From the NCBI RefSeq assembly GCF_012584515.1, contig NZ_CP051461.1:2971501-3035500 (forward strand): a DNA stretch of 64,000 bases, in the 5' to 3' direction. Within the stretch, counting starts at the first letter, position 1. Each line of letters opens with the position of its first letter. The position numbers and the translations under genes are program-made. Shown piece after piece: positions 18,047-25,917 of this stretch. The stretch is from Polaromonas vacuolata. Lineage in GTDB: Bacteria > Pseudomonadota > Gammaproteobacteria > Burkholderiales > Burkholderiaceae_C. Below the pieces are notes generated by a model. That model did no database searches. It saw nothing but the letters and a program-made list of their open reading frames with translations, and was not told the origin of the DNA.

Positions 18047-19687
18047 TCAGCCGATCACGCGAGTTGCGCTGGCATCAAGCTTTGGTGGCGTTGCAAAGGT
18101 GTGGAATGGCGCTGGTGAAGCGACTTCCCACTCCAGACCAACAGCGCCAACGCCGCCTTCGTCAACCCATGGATTTTGTTTAGCCGGAACACCCTTGCCG
18201 CGCATCGTAGGAATCACGATAAAGACAAAAAAGTAAACCTGAGCAAAACCGAAGAAGAAAGCGCCCACTGAAGCGATGGCATTGAAGTCAGCAAACTGCA
18301 TTGGGTAGTCAGCGTAGCGACGCGGCATACCGGCCAGACCCAAGAAATGCATGGGGAAGAAGGTCACGTTAAAGGCAATCAATGACCACCAGAAGTGAAT
18401 TTTGCCGCGCGTCTCGTTGTACATCACGCCAGTCCACTTGGGTGACCAATAGTAAAAACCAGCAAACATGGCGTAGAGCGATCCGGCCACTAACACGTAG
18501 TGAAAGTGTGCCACCACGTAGTAAGTGTCTTGCAGCTGAATATCAATCGGAGCGACCGACAAGATCACGCCCGACAGACCACCAATGGTAAACACAAAGA
18601 TAAAACCAACCGCAAAAAGCATGGGTGTCTCAAAGCTCATTGAGCCTCTCCACATGGTAGCAATCCAGTTGAACACCTTCACGCCGGTAGGCACGGCAAT
18701 CAGCATGGTCGAGTACATGAAGAACAACTGGCCTGTGACCGGCATGCCGGTAGTAAACATGTGGTGCGCCCAAACCACAAAGCTAAGAATAGCGATGGAG
18801 CCGGTGGCGTAAACCATAGAGGCGTAACCGAACAGGCGCTTACGTGAGAAAGCCGGGATGATCTGACTGATGATGCCGAAAGCCGGCAAGATCATGATGT
18901 AGACCTCAGGGTGACCGAAGAACCAGAAAATGTGCTGAAACATCACTGGGTCACCGCCGCCGGCTGGGTTAAAGAAACTGGTGCCGAAGTGGCGATCGGT
19001 CAGCGTCATGGTGATGGCACCGGCGAGCACTGGCATCACAGCTATCAGCAGGTAAGCAGTGATTAACCAAGTCCAGCAGAACATAGGCATCTTCATCAAC
19101 GTCATGCCAGGAGCGCGCATGTTGAGAATAGTCACGATGATGTTGATCGAGCCCATGATTGACGATGCGCCAAGTATGTGCAGCGCGAAAATACCGACGT
19201 CCATTCCGGGGCCCATCTGCAGGGAGAGTGGCGCATAGATGGTCCAGCCGCCAGAAGGCGCACCGCCAGGCAGGAAAAAGGTGCTGGCCAGCATGATAGA
19301 TGCCGGAATCATCAGCCAGAAGCTGAAGTTATTCATCCGGGCAAAAGCCATGTCAGGCGCGCCGATTTGTAGCGGAATCATCCAGTTAGCAAAACCCACA
19401 AAGGCCGGCATGATGGCGCCGAACACCATGATCAAGCCGTGCATGGTGGTGAGCTGGTTAAACAGCTCTGGGTTTACAAACTGCAAGCCCGGCTGAAACA
19501 ACTCCAAGCGAAGCAACAATGCCAATACGCCACCAAACATCAGCATGGTGAAGCTGAACAACAGATACAGCGTACCTATGTCTTTGTGATTGGTCGCATA
19601 CACCCAACGACGCCAGCCAGCTGGCGCGTGTTCGTGATGATCATGCTCATCATGCGCATTGTCGTGATGGTCTGTGAGTGCACTCAT
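18047..19687 (-). CDS. ctaD: Cytochrome c oxidase subunit I (aa3 type)
   Basis: 546 aa, twelve membrane helices. The [13 protein letters not shown] segment holds the cross-linked His-Tyr of the CuB site. [10 protein letters not shown] carries the two further CuB His ligands, and [15 protein letters not shown] the heme a3 and heme a ligands. An N-terminal His/Asp/Glu-rich tail (residues about 5-22) may bind metal. It reduces oxygen and pumps protons. It is preceded by ctaC, with a hairpin in the 151-bp gap. Confidence 0.97.
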   Translation of the reverse strand: MSALTDHHDNAHDEHDHHEHAPAGWRRWVYATNHKDIGTLYLLFSFTMLMFGGVLALLLRLELFQPGLQFVNPELFNQLTTMHGLIMVFGAIMPAFVGFANWMIPLQIGAPDMAFARMNNFSFWLMIPASIMLASTFFLPGGAPSGGWTIYAPLSLQMGPGMDVGIFALHILGASSIMGSINIIVTILNMRAPGMTLMKMPMFCWTWLITAYLLIAVMPVLAGAITMTLTDRHFGTSFFNPAGGGDPVMFQHIFWFFGHPEVYIMILPAFGIISQIIPAFSRKRLFGYASMVYATGSIAILSFVVWAHHMFTTGMPVTGQLFFMYSTMLIAVPTGVKVFNWIATMWRGSMSFETPMLFAVGFIFVFTIGGLSGVILSVAPIDIQLQDTYYVVAHFHYVLVAGSLYAMFAGFYYWSPKWTGVMYNETRGKIHFWWSLIAFNVTFFPMHFLGLAGMPRRYADYPMQFADFNAIASVGAFFFGFAQVYFFVFIVIPTMRGKGVPAKQNPWVDEGGVGAVGLEWEVASPAPFHTFATPPKLDASATRVIG

Positions 19688-19789
19688 CTTTGCTTCCTTT
19701 TGGTGGCTTAGGCCGGTGGCTTGTTATTTTTAGCGGGACGGGATGGTCTTGCGCTTTTAAAGAAATGAAAAACTTTTCTTGGCTTGTCA

Positions 19790-19816
19790 GTTGTCAAGGC
19801 AAATTGCCCTGACAAC
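19790..19816. other. Inverted repeat in the ctaC-ctaD gap
   Basis: GTTGTCAAGGC (19790-19800) and GCCCTGACAAC (19806-19816) form an 11-bp arm stem with one mismatch and a 5-nt loop. No long T run follows on the minus strand, so it looks more like an mRNA-processing or stability structure than a full terminator. Confidence 0.55.
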
Positions 19817-19838
19817 TCGCTGCCAAAAGATGACTGGT

Positions 19839-21047
19839 TTATTTGCGTGCCGCCAAAATTTCAGAAGGTTGCACCAACTGACCGGTCTGGTTAGACCAGT
19901 TGTTTTTGGAGTAAGTAATAACAGCTGCAATCTCGGTATCGCTCAGGGCTTTCCACGATGGCATGGCACCGTTGGCTGCACCGTTGAGCAACTTCATAAT
20001 TTGCAGGTTGTGATCATCACTGAGAACCACAGCGGAACCGTCGAGAGCCTTGATAGCGCCAGCGCCTTTGCCATTGGCTTGATGGCAAGCCACGCAGTTA
20101 GAGGCATAAACTTTTTCACCGCGCGCCTTGAGGTCAACCAAGGTCCAGACTTTTGCCGGATCGTCAGCCAAAGCTGCGGCTTGTTTGGTCTTCATGGCAA
20201 CCCATGCGGTGTAGTCCTCGGCAGAAAGAACCTTGACATGGATAGGCATGTAAGAGTGTTCTTTGCCGCAAATTTTGGCGCATTGGCCGTAGAAGTCGCC
20301 GACTTTATCGGCTTTAAACCAGGTGTCCCGCACAAAGCCAGGAATCGCGTCTTGGTGGATGCCCAGTGAAGGCACGGCAAAAGCGTGAATCACATCATTG
20401 GCAGTGGTGATCACACGCACTTTTTTGTTCACAGGAACAACCAATGGGTTGTCAACTTTAAGCAGGTAATTGTCTACCGGAACGGAGGGACCACCTTGGT
20501 TAGACATTTGGCGGTGACTGACGTCGAGGGTGGAAAGAAAGCCTAAACCTTCGCCTTCGCCAGTGATGTAGTCGTAACCCCATTTCCACTGCATGCCAGT
20601 GGCCTTGACGGTGATGTCAGCATTGGTCGTGTCCTTCATGGCCACCACCACTTTGGTTGCTGGCAGTGCCATGGCGATGACGATGACAAAAGGAACTATG
20701 GTCCATGCGATTTCGACAGCTGTCGACTCATGGAAATTGGAGGCTTTAAAGCCTTTTGATTTGCGGTGCGCCCAGATGGAATAAAACATCACGCCAAAGA
20801 CGCCAAGAAAGATGGCTACCGAAATAGCCATCATGAACCAATGCAACCACATTTGCTCAGCCGCAATCTGGCTCGCCGGGGCATGCAAATTGAGTTGATT
20901 AACGCCGGGTCCACCTGGCAGGTCATTAACAGCATAAGCGGCGGTGCTAACCGTAGCGCTGGCCCAAGCCAATACTGATCCAACAATTGCACTGGTTTGC
21001 GCCAAGCCGGTACGCGTCATTTTGCTCATAGTTTTGCTTACGTTCAT
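19839..21047 (-). CDS. ctaC: Cytochrome c oxidase subunit II with C-terminal cytochrome c domain
   Basis: 402 aa, longer than plain subunit II (about 250-280 aa). After the signal sequence come two membrane helices and the CuA cupredoxin domain, with ligands H221, C256, C260, H264 and M267 (QCAKICGKEHSYM). A fused mono-heme cytochrome c follows with C318-VA-C-H322 (SNCVACHQANGKGAG). It is thus a caa3-like subunit that accepts electrons through its own heme c. ATG 21047 was chosen; GTG 21056 is possible. It is the first gene of the leftward cox operon. Confidence 0.95.
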   Translation of the reverse strand: MNVSKTMSKMTRTGLAQTSAIVGSVLAWASATVSTAAYAVNDLPGGPGVNQLNLHAPASQIAAEQMWLHWFMMAISVAIFLGVFGVMFYSIWAHRKSKGFKASNFHESTAVEIAWTIVPFVIVIAMALPATKVVVAMKDTTNADITVKATGMQWKWGYDYITGEGEGLGFLSTLDVSHRQMSNQGGPSVPVDNYLLKVDNPLVVPVNKKVRVITTANDVIHAFAVPSLGIHQDAIPGFVRDTWFKADKVGDFYGQCAKICGKEHSYMPIHVKVLSAEDYTAWVAMKTKQAAALADDPAKVWTLVDLKARGEKVYASNCVACHQANGKGAGAIKALDGSAVVLSDDHNLQIMKLLNGAANGAMPSWKALSDTEIAAVITYSKNNWSNQTGQLVQPSEILAARK

Positions 21048-21155
21048 CGTGATCACTTTTAATGCCTACCTTGCTAGCAGATTAGTTCGCCAATTAGCCC
21101 GGAAAACTGTTTGTTAACCAGGACAAATTGTCCACCTTATTGATTTGTGATACCT

Positions 21156-21161
21156 ATTATA
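21156..21161 (-). promoter_or_regulatory. Possible -10 element of the cox operon promoter
   Basis: The minus strand reads TATAAT exactly here, about 110 bp upstream of the ctaC start. No good -35 is seen 16-18 bp away. The palindrome GGACAA-A-TTGTCC at 21121-21133 would lie about 15-30 bp after a start site from this element. Confidence 0.35.
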
Positions 21162-21281
21162 AAGTTAGTGCAAAGACTAAAAAGCGCTGGGCACCTGTTT
21201 CAGAGACTTTCAAGTGACACAAAAGCCAAACTACCAGCTAAAGACAGTGCAGGTCAGCTAAAAAGCTAGCGGCATTTAGGT

Positions 21282-21797
21282 TTAATGTTCGCGCAGAGCC
21301 CGGCGTATTTCCCTTGCCAGAGTCGGCCGCAATTCCGGTCGCAAATGCCGGCCAACCCACACTGATCGCCCCTGACCAGACAGCACTATCAAAGATCCGT
21401 CACCATTTTTTGGCTCCACCCTGACCCAGGCCCGATTGAACTCAGAGCGTTGCAGACGGCCGGCTGTTTCTAGCTCCACCACCAACTGCCCGTCTTGCAA
21501 TATTATTTTTTCAACGTCGCTGGCATGGCGTGCATAAATCAAAAAAGCTAGGCCAACGGCCAGCAACTCTAAACAGGCAAAAGGCATCACTATCCAAGCG
21601 CCCACCAGCCAAAAGGCCCCGGCAATGCCGAGTGACAAAAAACAAAGCGACAAATAAAACAAGCCCAATTGCTTAGGCGATACGGAGCAATTGCGCTTTA
21701 ACAGCCATTGAACGCCGCCTGAGCCCAAGACGCCTGATGAAGGCATGCTGGCGAGTCGATAGTCGGAGCCAAAAAGTGCGGTGTTGAAGTGCAACAT
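21282..21797 (-). CDS. DUF2244 domain-containing membrane protein
   Basis: 171 aa with a central pair of membrane helices (residues about 43-62 and 66-88) and soluble flanks. KRNCSVSPKQLGLFYLSL near the first helix and EIRRALREH at the end fit DUF2244 proteins, which are often encoded next to cytochrome oxidase genes in proteobacteria. The function is unknown; a link to the respiratory chain is inferred from the neighbourhood. It is a separate unit upstream of ctaC on the same strand. Confidence 0.85.
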   Translation of the reverse strand: MLHFNTALFGSDYRLASMPSSGVLGSGGVQWLLKRNCSVSPKQLGLFYLSLCFLSLGIAGAFWLVGAWIVMPFACLELLAVGLAFLIYARHASDVEKIILQDGQLVVELETAGRLQRSEFNRAWVRVEPKNGDGSLIVLSGQGRSVWVGRHLRPELRPTLAREIRRALREH

Positions 21798-21900
21798 GCC
21801 ATGTCACCCATAAAGGTATTGCCTAGCGCGACTCGCCATAGGCGCGGGAAAATGCCCAAATATAAAAACAGTATAGCGTTGAGTTTTTGCTGGAGAAGGC

Positions 21901-22803
21901 TTACTTCAAAGCAGCGCTGCTACCCTTGAGCATGCTGCGCATATCCTGCATAGATACCGAACTGAGCGCACTGAGTTTGACCCGCGGCAGGGGCTTGAGT
22001 GCGTGGCCATAAATGATCTCAAAGCTCAGACATAAACGCCCTTGGGCATCGCGCGGCACTCTCTCATTTATGGCCTGTTCCAGCCTTAACTTCCAGCGGC
22101 GCGTTCGTAGTCCAGCAAAACGCGCCGGATGAAAGTTGCGGCCTAACTCAACGAGTTCCGCCAACAGACGGGCTGGTGTTTCAAAAGTCAGGGTGATGCG
22201 CTCCATATCCATCACCGGTTCGGCAAAACCAGTTTGCACCAGCATGTCGCCCCAGTCGTGCATATCCGTCAAATCATGGCCGGCCGGCGGCCAGCCAAGG
22301 GCAGCATAAAGCTCGCGCAGCTCGATAACGCTGTCTGGACCAAGACAAGAAAACATCAAAAATCCGTTGGTCGCCAATGCTTGATGCCACTGTGCAAGTA
22401 ACGCTTGGGGATCGGCCGCCTCATGCAGCGCCATATTGGCCCACAACATATCGACGCTAGCCGGCGGCGGCAGGCCATGCTTGATTTTTTGCTGCCAGCG
22501 TTTGAGATTCCACCAAGGAAGCCGTGTTTTCGTCATGGCAATGGAGACAAAGCGGGGATTAGTCTCGGCCACAAAGGTCAAAGCTTTGGGATATTTCTCC
22601 AGCAGCAAAGCATGCGCTTTCAAGCCGCCACGCAGCGCACCCCAATGAGCCCAAGTTTGGGGTTGCAGTTTGACCCATTGCAGTCTGTCGAGCATGCGAC
22701 TGGCGACCTCTTCATGCAGCCACGGCGAAGCCGCTGGGGCGACCAGCAGCCAGTGCTGGGCGGCCAGCGGGTCCAAGGTGGGCGGACTATCAGTAATTGG
22801 CAT
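21901..22803 (-). CDS. BioC-like methyltransferase family protein
   Basis: 300 aa. The C-terminal two thirds resemble BioC (malonyl-ACP O-methyltransferase of biotin synthesis): FLMFSCLGPDSVIELRELYAALG, LTDMHDWGDMLVQTGFAEPVMDME and LVELGRN are family-type blocks. The usual SAM-binding motif I (DxGxGxG) is not present; the corresponding place reads AHWGALRGGLKAHALL. Activity as a methyltransferase is therefore uncertain, although Comamonadaceae homologues, as I recall them, share this divergence. It is divergent from comF across about 140 bp. Confidence 0.75.
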   Translation of the reverse strand: MPITDSPPTLDPLAAQHWLLVAPAASPWLHEEVASRMLDRLQWVKLQPQTWAHWGALRGGLKAHALLLEKYPKALTFVAETNPRFVSIAMTKTRLPWWNLKRWQQKIKHGLPPPASVDMLWANMALHEAADPQALLAQWHQALATNGFLMFSCLGPDSVIELRELYAALGWPPAGHDLTDMHDWGDMLVQTGFAEPVMDMERITLTFETPARLLAELVELGRNFHPARFAGLRTRRWKLRLEQAINERVPRDAQGRLCLSFEIIYGHALKPLPRVKLSALSSVSMQDMRSMLKGSSAALK

Positions 22804-22943
22804 GGGTGCGATTTAGAAAAGAAGAAAGATAGATACTGGAGAGCACAAGTTTTGCCGCTGGAAAAACTGCGGATAAAAACAAACCGTACAGATGACAAAG
22901 GCAAGCGGTCGGCCGGTGCGGGCGGACTAGCGTTTAGTAAAGT

Positions 22944-23816
22944 TTGACTTCCTCTGTGCTGTTTCCCAGTATATTGTTTTGCGTGTTTAAACCACTGCTG
23001 TCACTGCTGAGTCCCTTTTTGCCTGAGCTGCCTACCTTAGTCAGCCAGTGCGCCGTCTGCCGCAGTTGGCCGACAAGCCAAGTCTGCACTGACTGCACGA
23101 GCCGCTTTACGCGGAGTACTTCGCGATGCAAAACTTGCGCCATCGCCCTTCCCCTTGGCTTAGCAACGCCCGACGTGGTGACGGCTAAGCCATCCACGCA
23201 TTCCTCAAAAATTGATGCGATTGATGCGGTTAATGCGCTTGACTCTTTCAGCGCAAGCCGACTGTGCGCGAACTGTCTACGCCAGCCCCCGTCCACCGAT
23301 ATGTGCTTGGTGGCAGTCGACTACGCCTATCCTTGGTCAACATTAATGACCCGCTACAAATTTGGTGCCATGCCAGGCTGGGCAACGTTTTTTGCCGGCC
23401 TGTTGCTGCGCTCGCCAGACGTGCCACAAGCTTTGGCAAGACTTAGCGCTGACGATTTCATAATCCCCATACCGCTATCAGCGCAGCGCCTGCAAGAGCG
23501 TGGTTTTAATCAAACGTGGGAGTTGGCGCGTGCGCTGTCAACGCAATCGAGAAGTCACGCGAAAAGCCGCGCCAATTTGCTGCTGCGAGTACGTCACACC
23601 TTGCCGCAAACATCACTAGATCGAAAGGCTAGATTACTCAATCTCAAGGGTGCTTTTCATGTCGATCCACTGCTCACGTCAGAGCTGAGCGGCAAGCGCG
23701 TGCTGCTAGTCGATGACGTGATGACGAGTGGCGCATCCATGTTTAGCGCCGCGCAAGCCCTTAAAGCTGGCGGTGCGGCCGAAGTCATTGCCGTGGCGTT
23801 CGCGCGCACGCCTTGA
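22944..23816 (+). CDS. comF: ComF family protein (phosphoribosyltransferase fold)
   Basis: Up to 290 aa. An N-terminal zinc-binding part (CAVCRSW, CTDC, CKTCAIA) is followed by a PRTase domain with the PRPP loop VLLVDDVMTSGASM near residue 252. Homologues take part in uptake of transforming DNA; the catalytic role is unclear. There is no ATG near the start. TTG 22944 gives the longest product, but GTG 22983 (before FKPLLSLLSPFLP) fits the usual family length better. The segment between the cysteine clusters (residues about 70-95, repeated Asp-Ala) is unusual and may be an insertion. Confidence 0.85.
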   Translation: MTSSVLFPSILFCVFKPLLSLLSPFLPELPTLVSQCAVCRSWPTSQVCTDCTSRFTRSTSRCKTCAIALPLGLATPDVVTAKPSTHSSKIDAIDAVNALDSFSASRLCANCLRQPPSTDMCLVAVDYAYPWSTLMTRYKFGAMPGWATFFAGLLLRSPDVPQALARLSADDFIIPIPLSAQRLQERGFNQTWELARALSTQSRSHAKSRANLLLRVRHTLPQTSLDRKARLLNLKGAFHVDPLLTSELSGKRVLLVDDVMTSGASMFSAAQALKAGGAAEVIAVAFARTP

Positions 23817-23913
23817 CGCCGACTTACACCAGCACAGCCAGCACGGCCAGCAAAAGCAGCGACCTGAACGCCAAAAGCGTTTATGCCAAGCTAGGCGCAG
23901 CGACAATCAAGCG

Positions 23914-24393
23914 ATGTTTAATATTGTCTTGGTCGAACCCGAAATCCCACCCAACACCGGCAACGTCATACGACTAGCTGCCAATACCGGCTGCCGCCTG
24001 CATCTGATTGAGCCGCTAGGCTTTTCTATGGAAGACAAGCTGATGCGCCGCGCCGGATTGGATTACCACGAGTACGCACCAGTGCTGCGCCACGCCAATT
24101 GGCAGGCGTTTATTGATCTTGAAAAGCCGGATCCCGCACGCTTATTCGCCATGACGACCAAGGGCTCACGCAGCTTATATTCGGCCACTTTCCTCCCCGG
24201 CGACTGGCTGGTGTTTGGCTCAGAAACCCGCGGCTTGGCAGCGGCTGTGCGCGATTCGTTTCCACTCGATCAACGTCTCAAGCTACCTATGCTGGCCGGC
24301 CAGCGCAGCCTGAATCTGTCTAACAGCGTGGCCACTTCAGTGTTTGAGGCTTGGCGTCAGCAAGGTTTTGAAGGCGCAGATCTAGCGCTTTAA
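23914..24393 (+). CDS. trmL: tRNA (cytidine(34)-2'-O)-methyltransferase
   Basis: 159 aa SPOUT methyltransferase that 2'-O-methylates the wobble base of certain tRNA-Leu species. MFNIVLVEPEIPPNTGNVIRL is the family N-terminus, and the knot motifs are LVFGSETRGL and LPMLAGQRSLNLSNSVA. The upstream open frame to 23728 is ignored because ATG 23914 begins exactly at the conserved first strand. It lies 97 bp after comF on the same strand. Confidence 0.95.
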   Translation: MFNIVLVEPEIPPNTGNVIRLAANTGCRLHLIEPLGFSMEDKLMRRAGLDYHEYAPVLRHANWQAFIDLEKPDPARLFAMTTKGSRSLYSATFLPGDWLVFGSETRGLAAAVRDSFPLDQRLKLPMLAGQRSLNLSNSVATSVFEAWRQQGFEGADLAL

Positions 24394-24399
24394 AGTCGC

Positions 24400-24855
24400 T
24401 TAAGGATAGCGCCGCACCAACGACTCGGCCACGCAAACCGGTTTGGGCTGACCCTCGCGCTCAACTGTTACTTCCCAAGTCATTTGCACACCAGAGTTGT
24501 CTACCGGCTCTGCTGCCAGTAGTTTTAAATGTCCGCGCAGGCGGCTATCGACCGGCACCGGCGCAGTAAAACGCACCTTATTCAGGCCATAGTTCACACC
24601 CATTCGTGAACCCAGAATTTCAAACGATGAATCGAAAAATTTTGGCAACAAAGAAAGTGTGAAAAAGCCGTGCGCAATGGTTGTACCAAAGGGTCCGGCA
24701 GCGGCTTTTTCCGGATCCACATGAATCCATTGATGGTCACCCGTGGCTTGCGCAAACAGATCAATCTGCTGTTGGGTAATGCTGATCCACTCGCTCACGG
24801 CCACGGTTTGGCCAACGCAAGCGATCAACTCGTCTATGTTTTGGAAAGTTTTCAT
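24400..24855 (-). CDS. MaoC family dehydratase (hot-dog fold)
   Basis: 151 aa single hot-dog domain. The hydratase-2 motif is visible as residues DLFAQATGDHQWIHVDPEKAA near 30-50, with the catalytic Asp and His, and GPFGTTIAHGFFTLSLLP follows. Such proteins hydrate enoyl-CoA (R-specific), for example in polyhydroxyalkanoate supply or branched fatty acid degradation; the substrate is unknown. Its promoter region carries a (GTGACAA)6 repeat. It is convergent with trmL. Confidence 0.88.
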   Translation of the reverse strand: MKTFQNIDELIACVGQTVAVSEWISITQQQIDLFAQATGDHQWIHVDPEKAAAGPFGTTIAHGFFTLSLLPKFFDSSFEILGSRMGVNYGLNKVRFTAPVPVDSRLRGHLKLLAAEPVDNSGVQMTWEVTVEREGQPKPVCVAESLVRRYP

Positions 24856-24898
24856 TCAGTCACTTTAGCCTCACCCAACCCAATTGGCTGTCAGCCCA

Positions 24899-24940
24899 GT
24901 GACAAGTGACAAGTGACAAGTGACAAGTGACAAGTGACAA
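24899..24940. repeat. Tandem repeat (GTGACAA)6
   Basis: Six perfect copies of a 7-bp unit lie between the parA stop and the MaoC gene start, 44-85 bp upstream of the latter. A partial unit (GTGAGTCAAGTG) follows. Confidence 0.97.
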
Positions 24941-24945
24941 GTGAG

Positions 24946-25563
24946 TCAAGTGTTTATCCAATTACAAATACCCTGCCACTGCTGCAAATCTTTTTCAACT
25001 CGGCCGGGAGCGATATCGAAAAGGCTAAGTCCACGAGCGGACAAATGTATATAGTTCTGCGTGCTGCGCAAAAACCCCAGTACTGGCAGTCCCAGCCCGT
25101 CAACAAATTCGCGCAGCTTGTCAGCAGAAATAGTGCGCTCGTCAACGCGCATGCCGACTATGCCGATTTGCAGCTTGCTCAGTTGGTGGTCTTGAGCGAG
25201 TTGGTCTAGAAAATCACGAGCGGCAAAAATGTCAAACACGCTAGGCTGCAAGGGCACTATGAGCTTATCTGCCATTTTGATGACGTCTTTAAAGCGCCAG
25301 CCATGCAGGCCGCCTGGCGTGTCGAGCACTACATGCGAGGCGTCGCGCGGGGGCTTAATGATTAAATCAGCATCCAGCCCCCAACTGCCAATCGGCCTGG
25401 CTTGCGGCGGGCGCAAACCCAACCAAAGCCGAGACGACTGCTGCCGGTCCGCATCGCCCAATAGCACCGCATGACCTTGACTGGCAAAGTAACCAGCGAC
25501 GTTGGTGGCCAGTGTCGATTTACCGACGCCGCCTTTGGGATTGGCAATCACAATCACGGGCAT
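24946..25563 (-). CDS. ParA/MinD-family ATPase, orphan
   Basis: 205 aa. The deviant Walker A is residues 10-17 (KGGVGKST), followed by switch-like VLLGDADRQQSSRLW and VVLDTPGG. The frame stays open to 25923, but ATG 25563 (MPVIVIANPKGG) has AGGAG upstream and starts at the first strand. No parB or parS-like sequence adjoins it, so it is not the chromosomal parAB pair; it may position another cell component. The upstream extension would add a hydrophobic segment with no family support. Confidence 0.88.
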   Translation of the reverse strand: MPVIVIANPKGGVGKSTLATNVAGYFASQGHAVLLGDADRQQSSRLWLGLRPPQARPIGSWGLDADLIIKPPRDASHVVLDTPGGLHGWRFKDVIKMADKLIVPLQPSVFDIFAARDFLDQLAQDHQLSKLQIGIVGMRVDERTISADKLREFVDGLGLPVLGFLRSTQNYIHLSARGLSLFDIAPGRVEKDLQQWQGICNWINT

Positions 25564-25917
25564 GTACGACTCCTGATTTTTTGGCTTTGCATTTGTTGAA
25601 AAACAATGTTTGTGACATATGGTAACCAGAAGCCAAATGCCCGCAGTCGATTTACGGCCGAGAAAAAACCTAACACTCTGGTAACTTTGCGCTTTCAAAA
25701 TGCTTGAAAACGGTTTTTTTCTTAACCATGACAGAAGGAAATAAACCGCCACAAAGCCACAAACAATGCCGCATAAAAAAGAGCAAATTAGCAGCGAACT
25801 AAAAACCAAAACACAGTCAGCAAGCCACAAGAGATTAGTCAGTGCTGTCTTAGCGCAGGGTGAAGTATTCTCTAGGCACTGAAGCATCTTTTTTTCGATG
25901 CTGCAGACATCAAACCT
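25564..25917. other. 354-bp divergent intergenic region between parA and the M61 gene
   Basis: The region is AT-rich and must hold both promoters. TTTCAA/TTGAAA (near 25691-25707) forms a small hairpin. Nothing else is recognisable. Confidence 0.4.

Noticed and set aside
24899..24940. CRISPR array
   Set aside because: The unit is 7 bp with no spacers; it is a simple tandem repeat.
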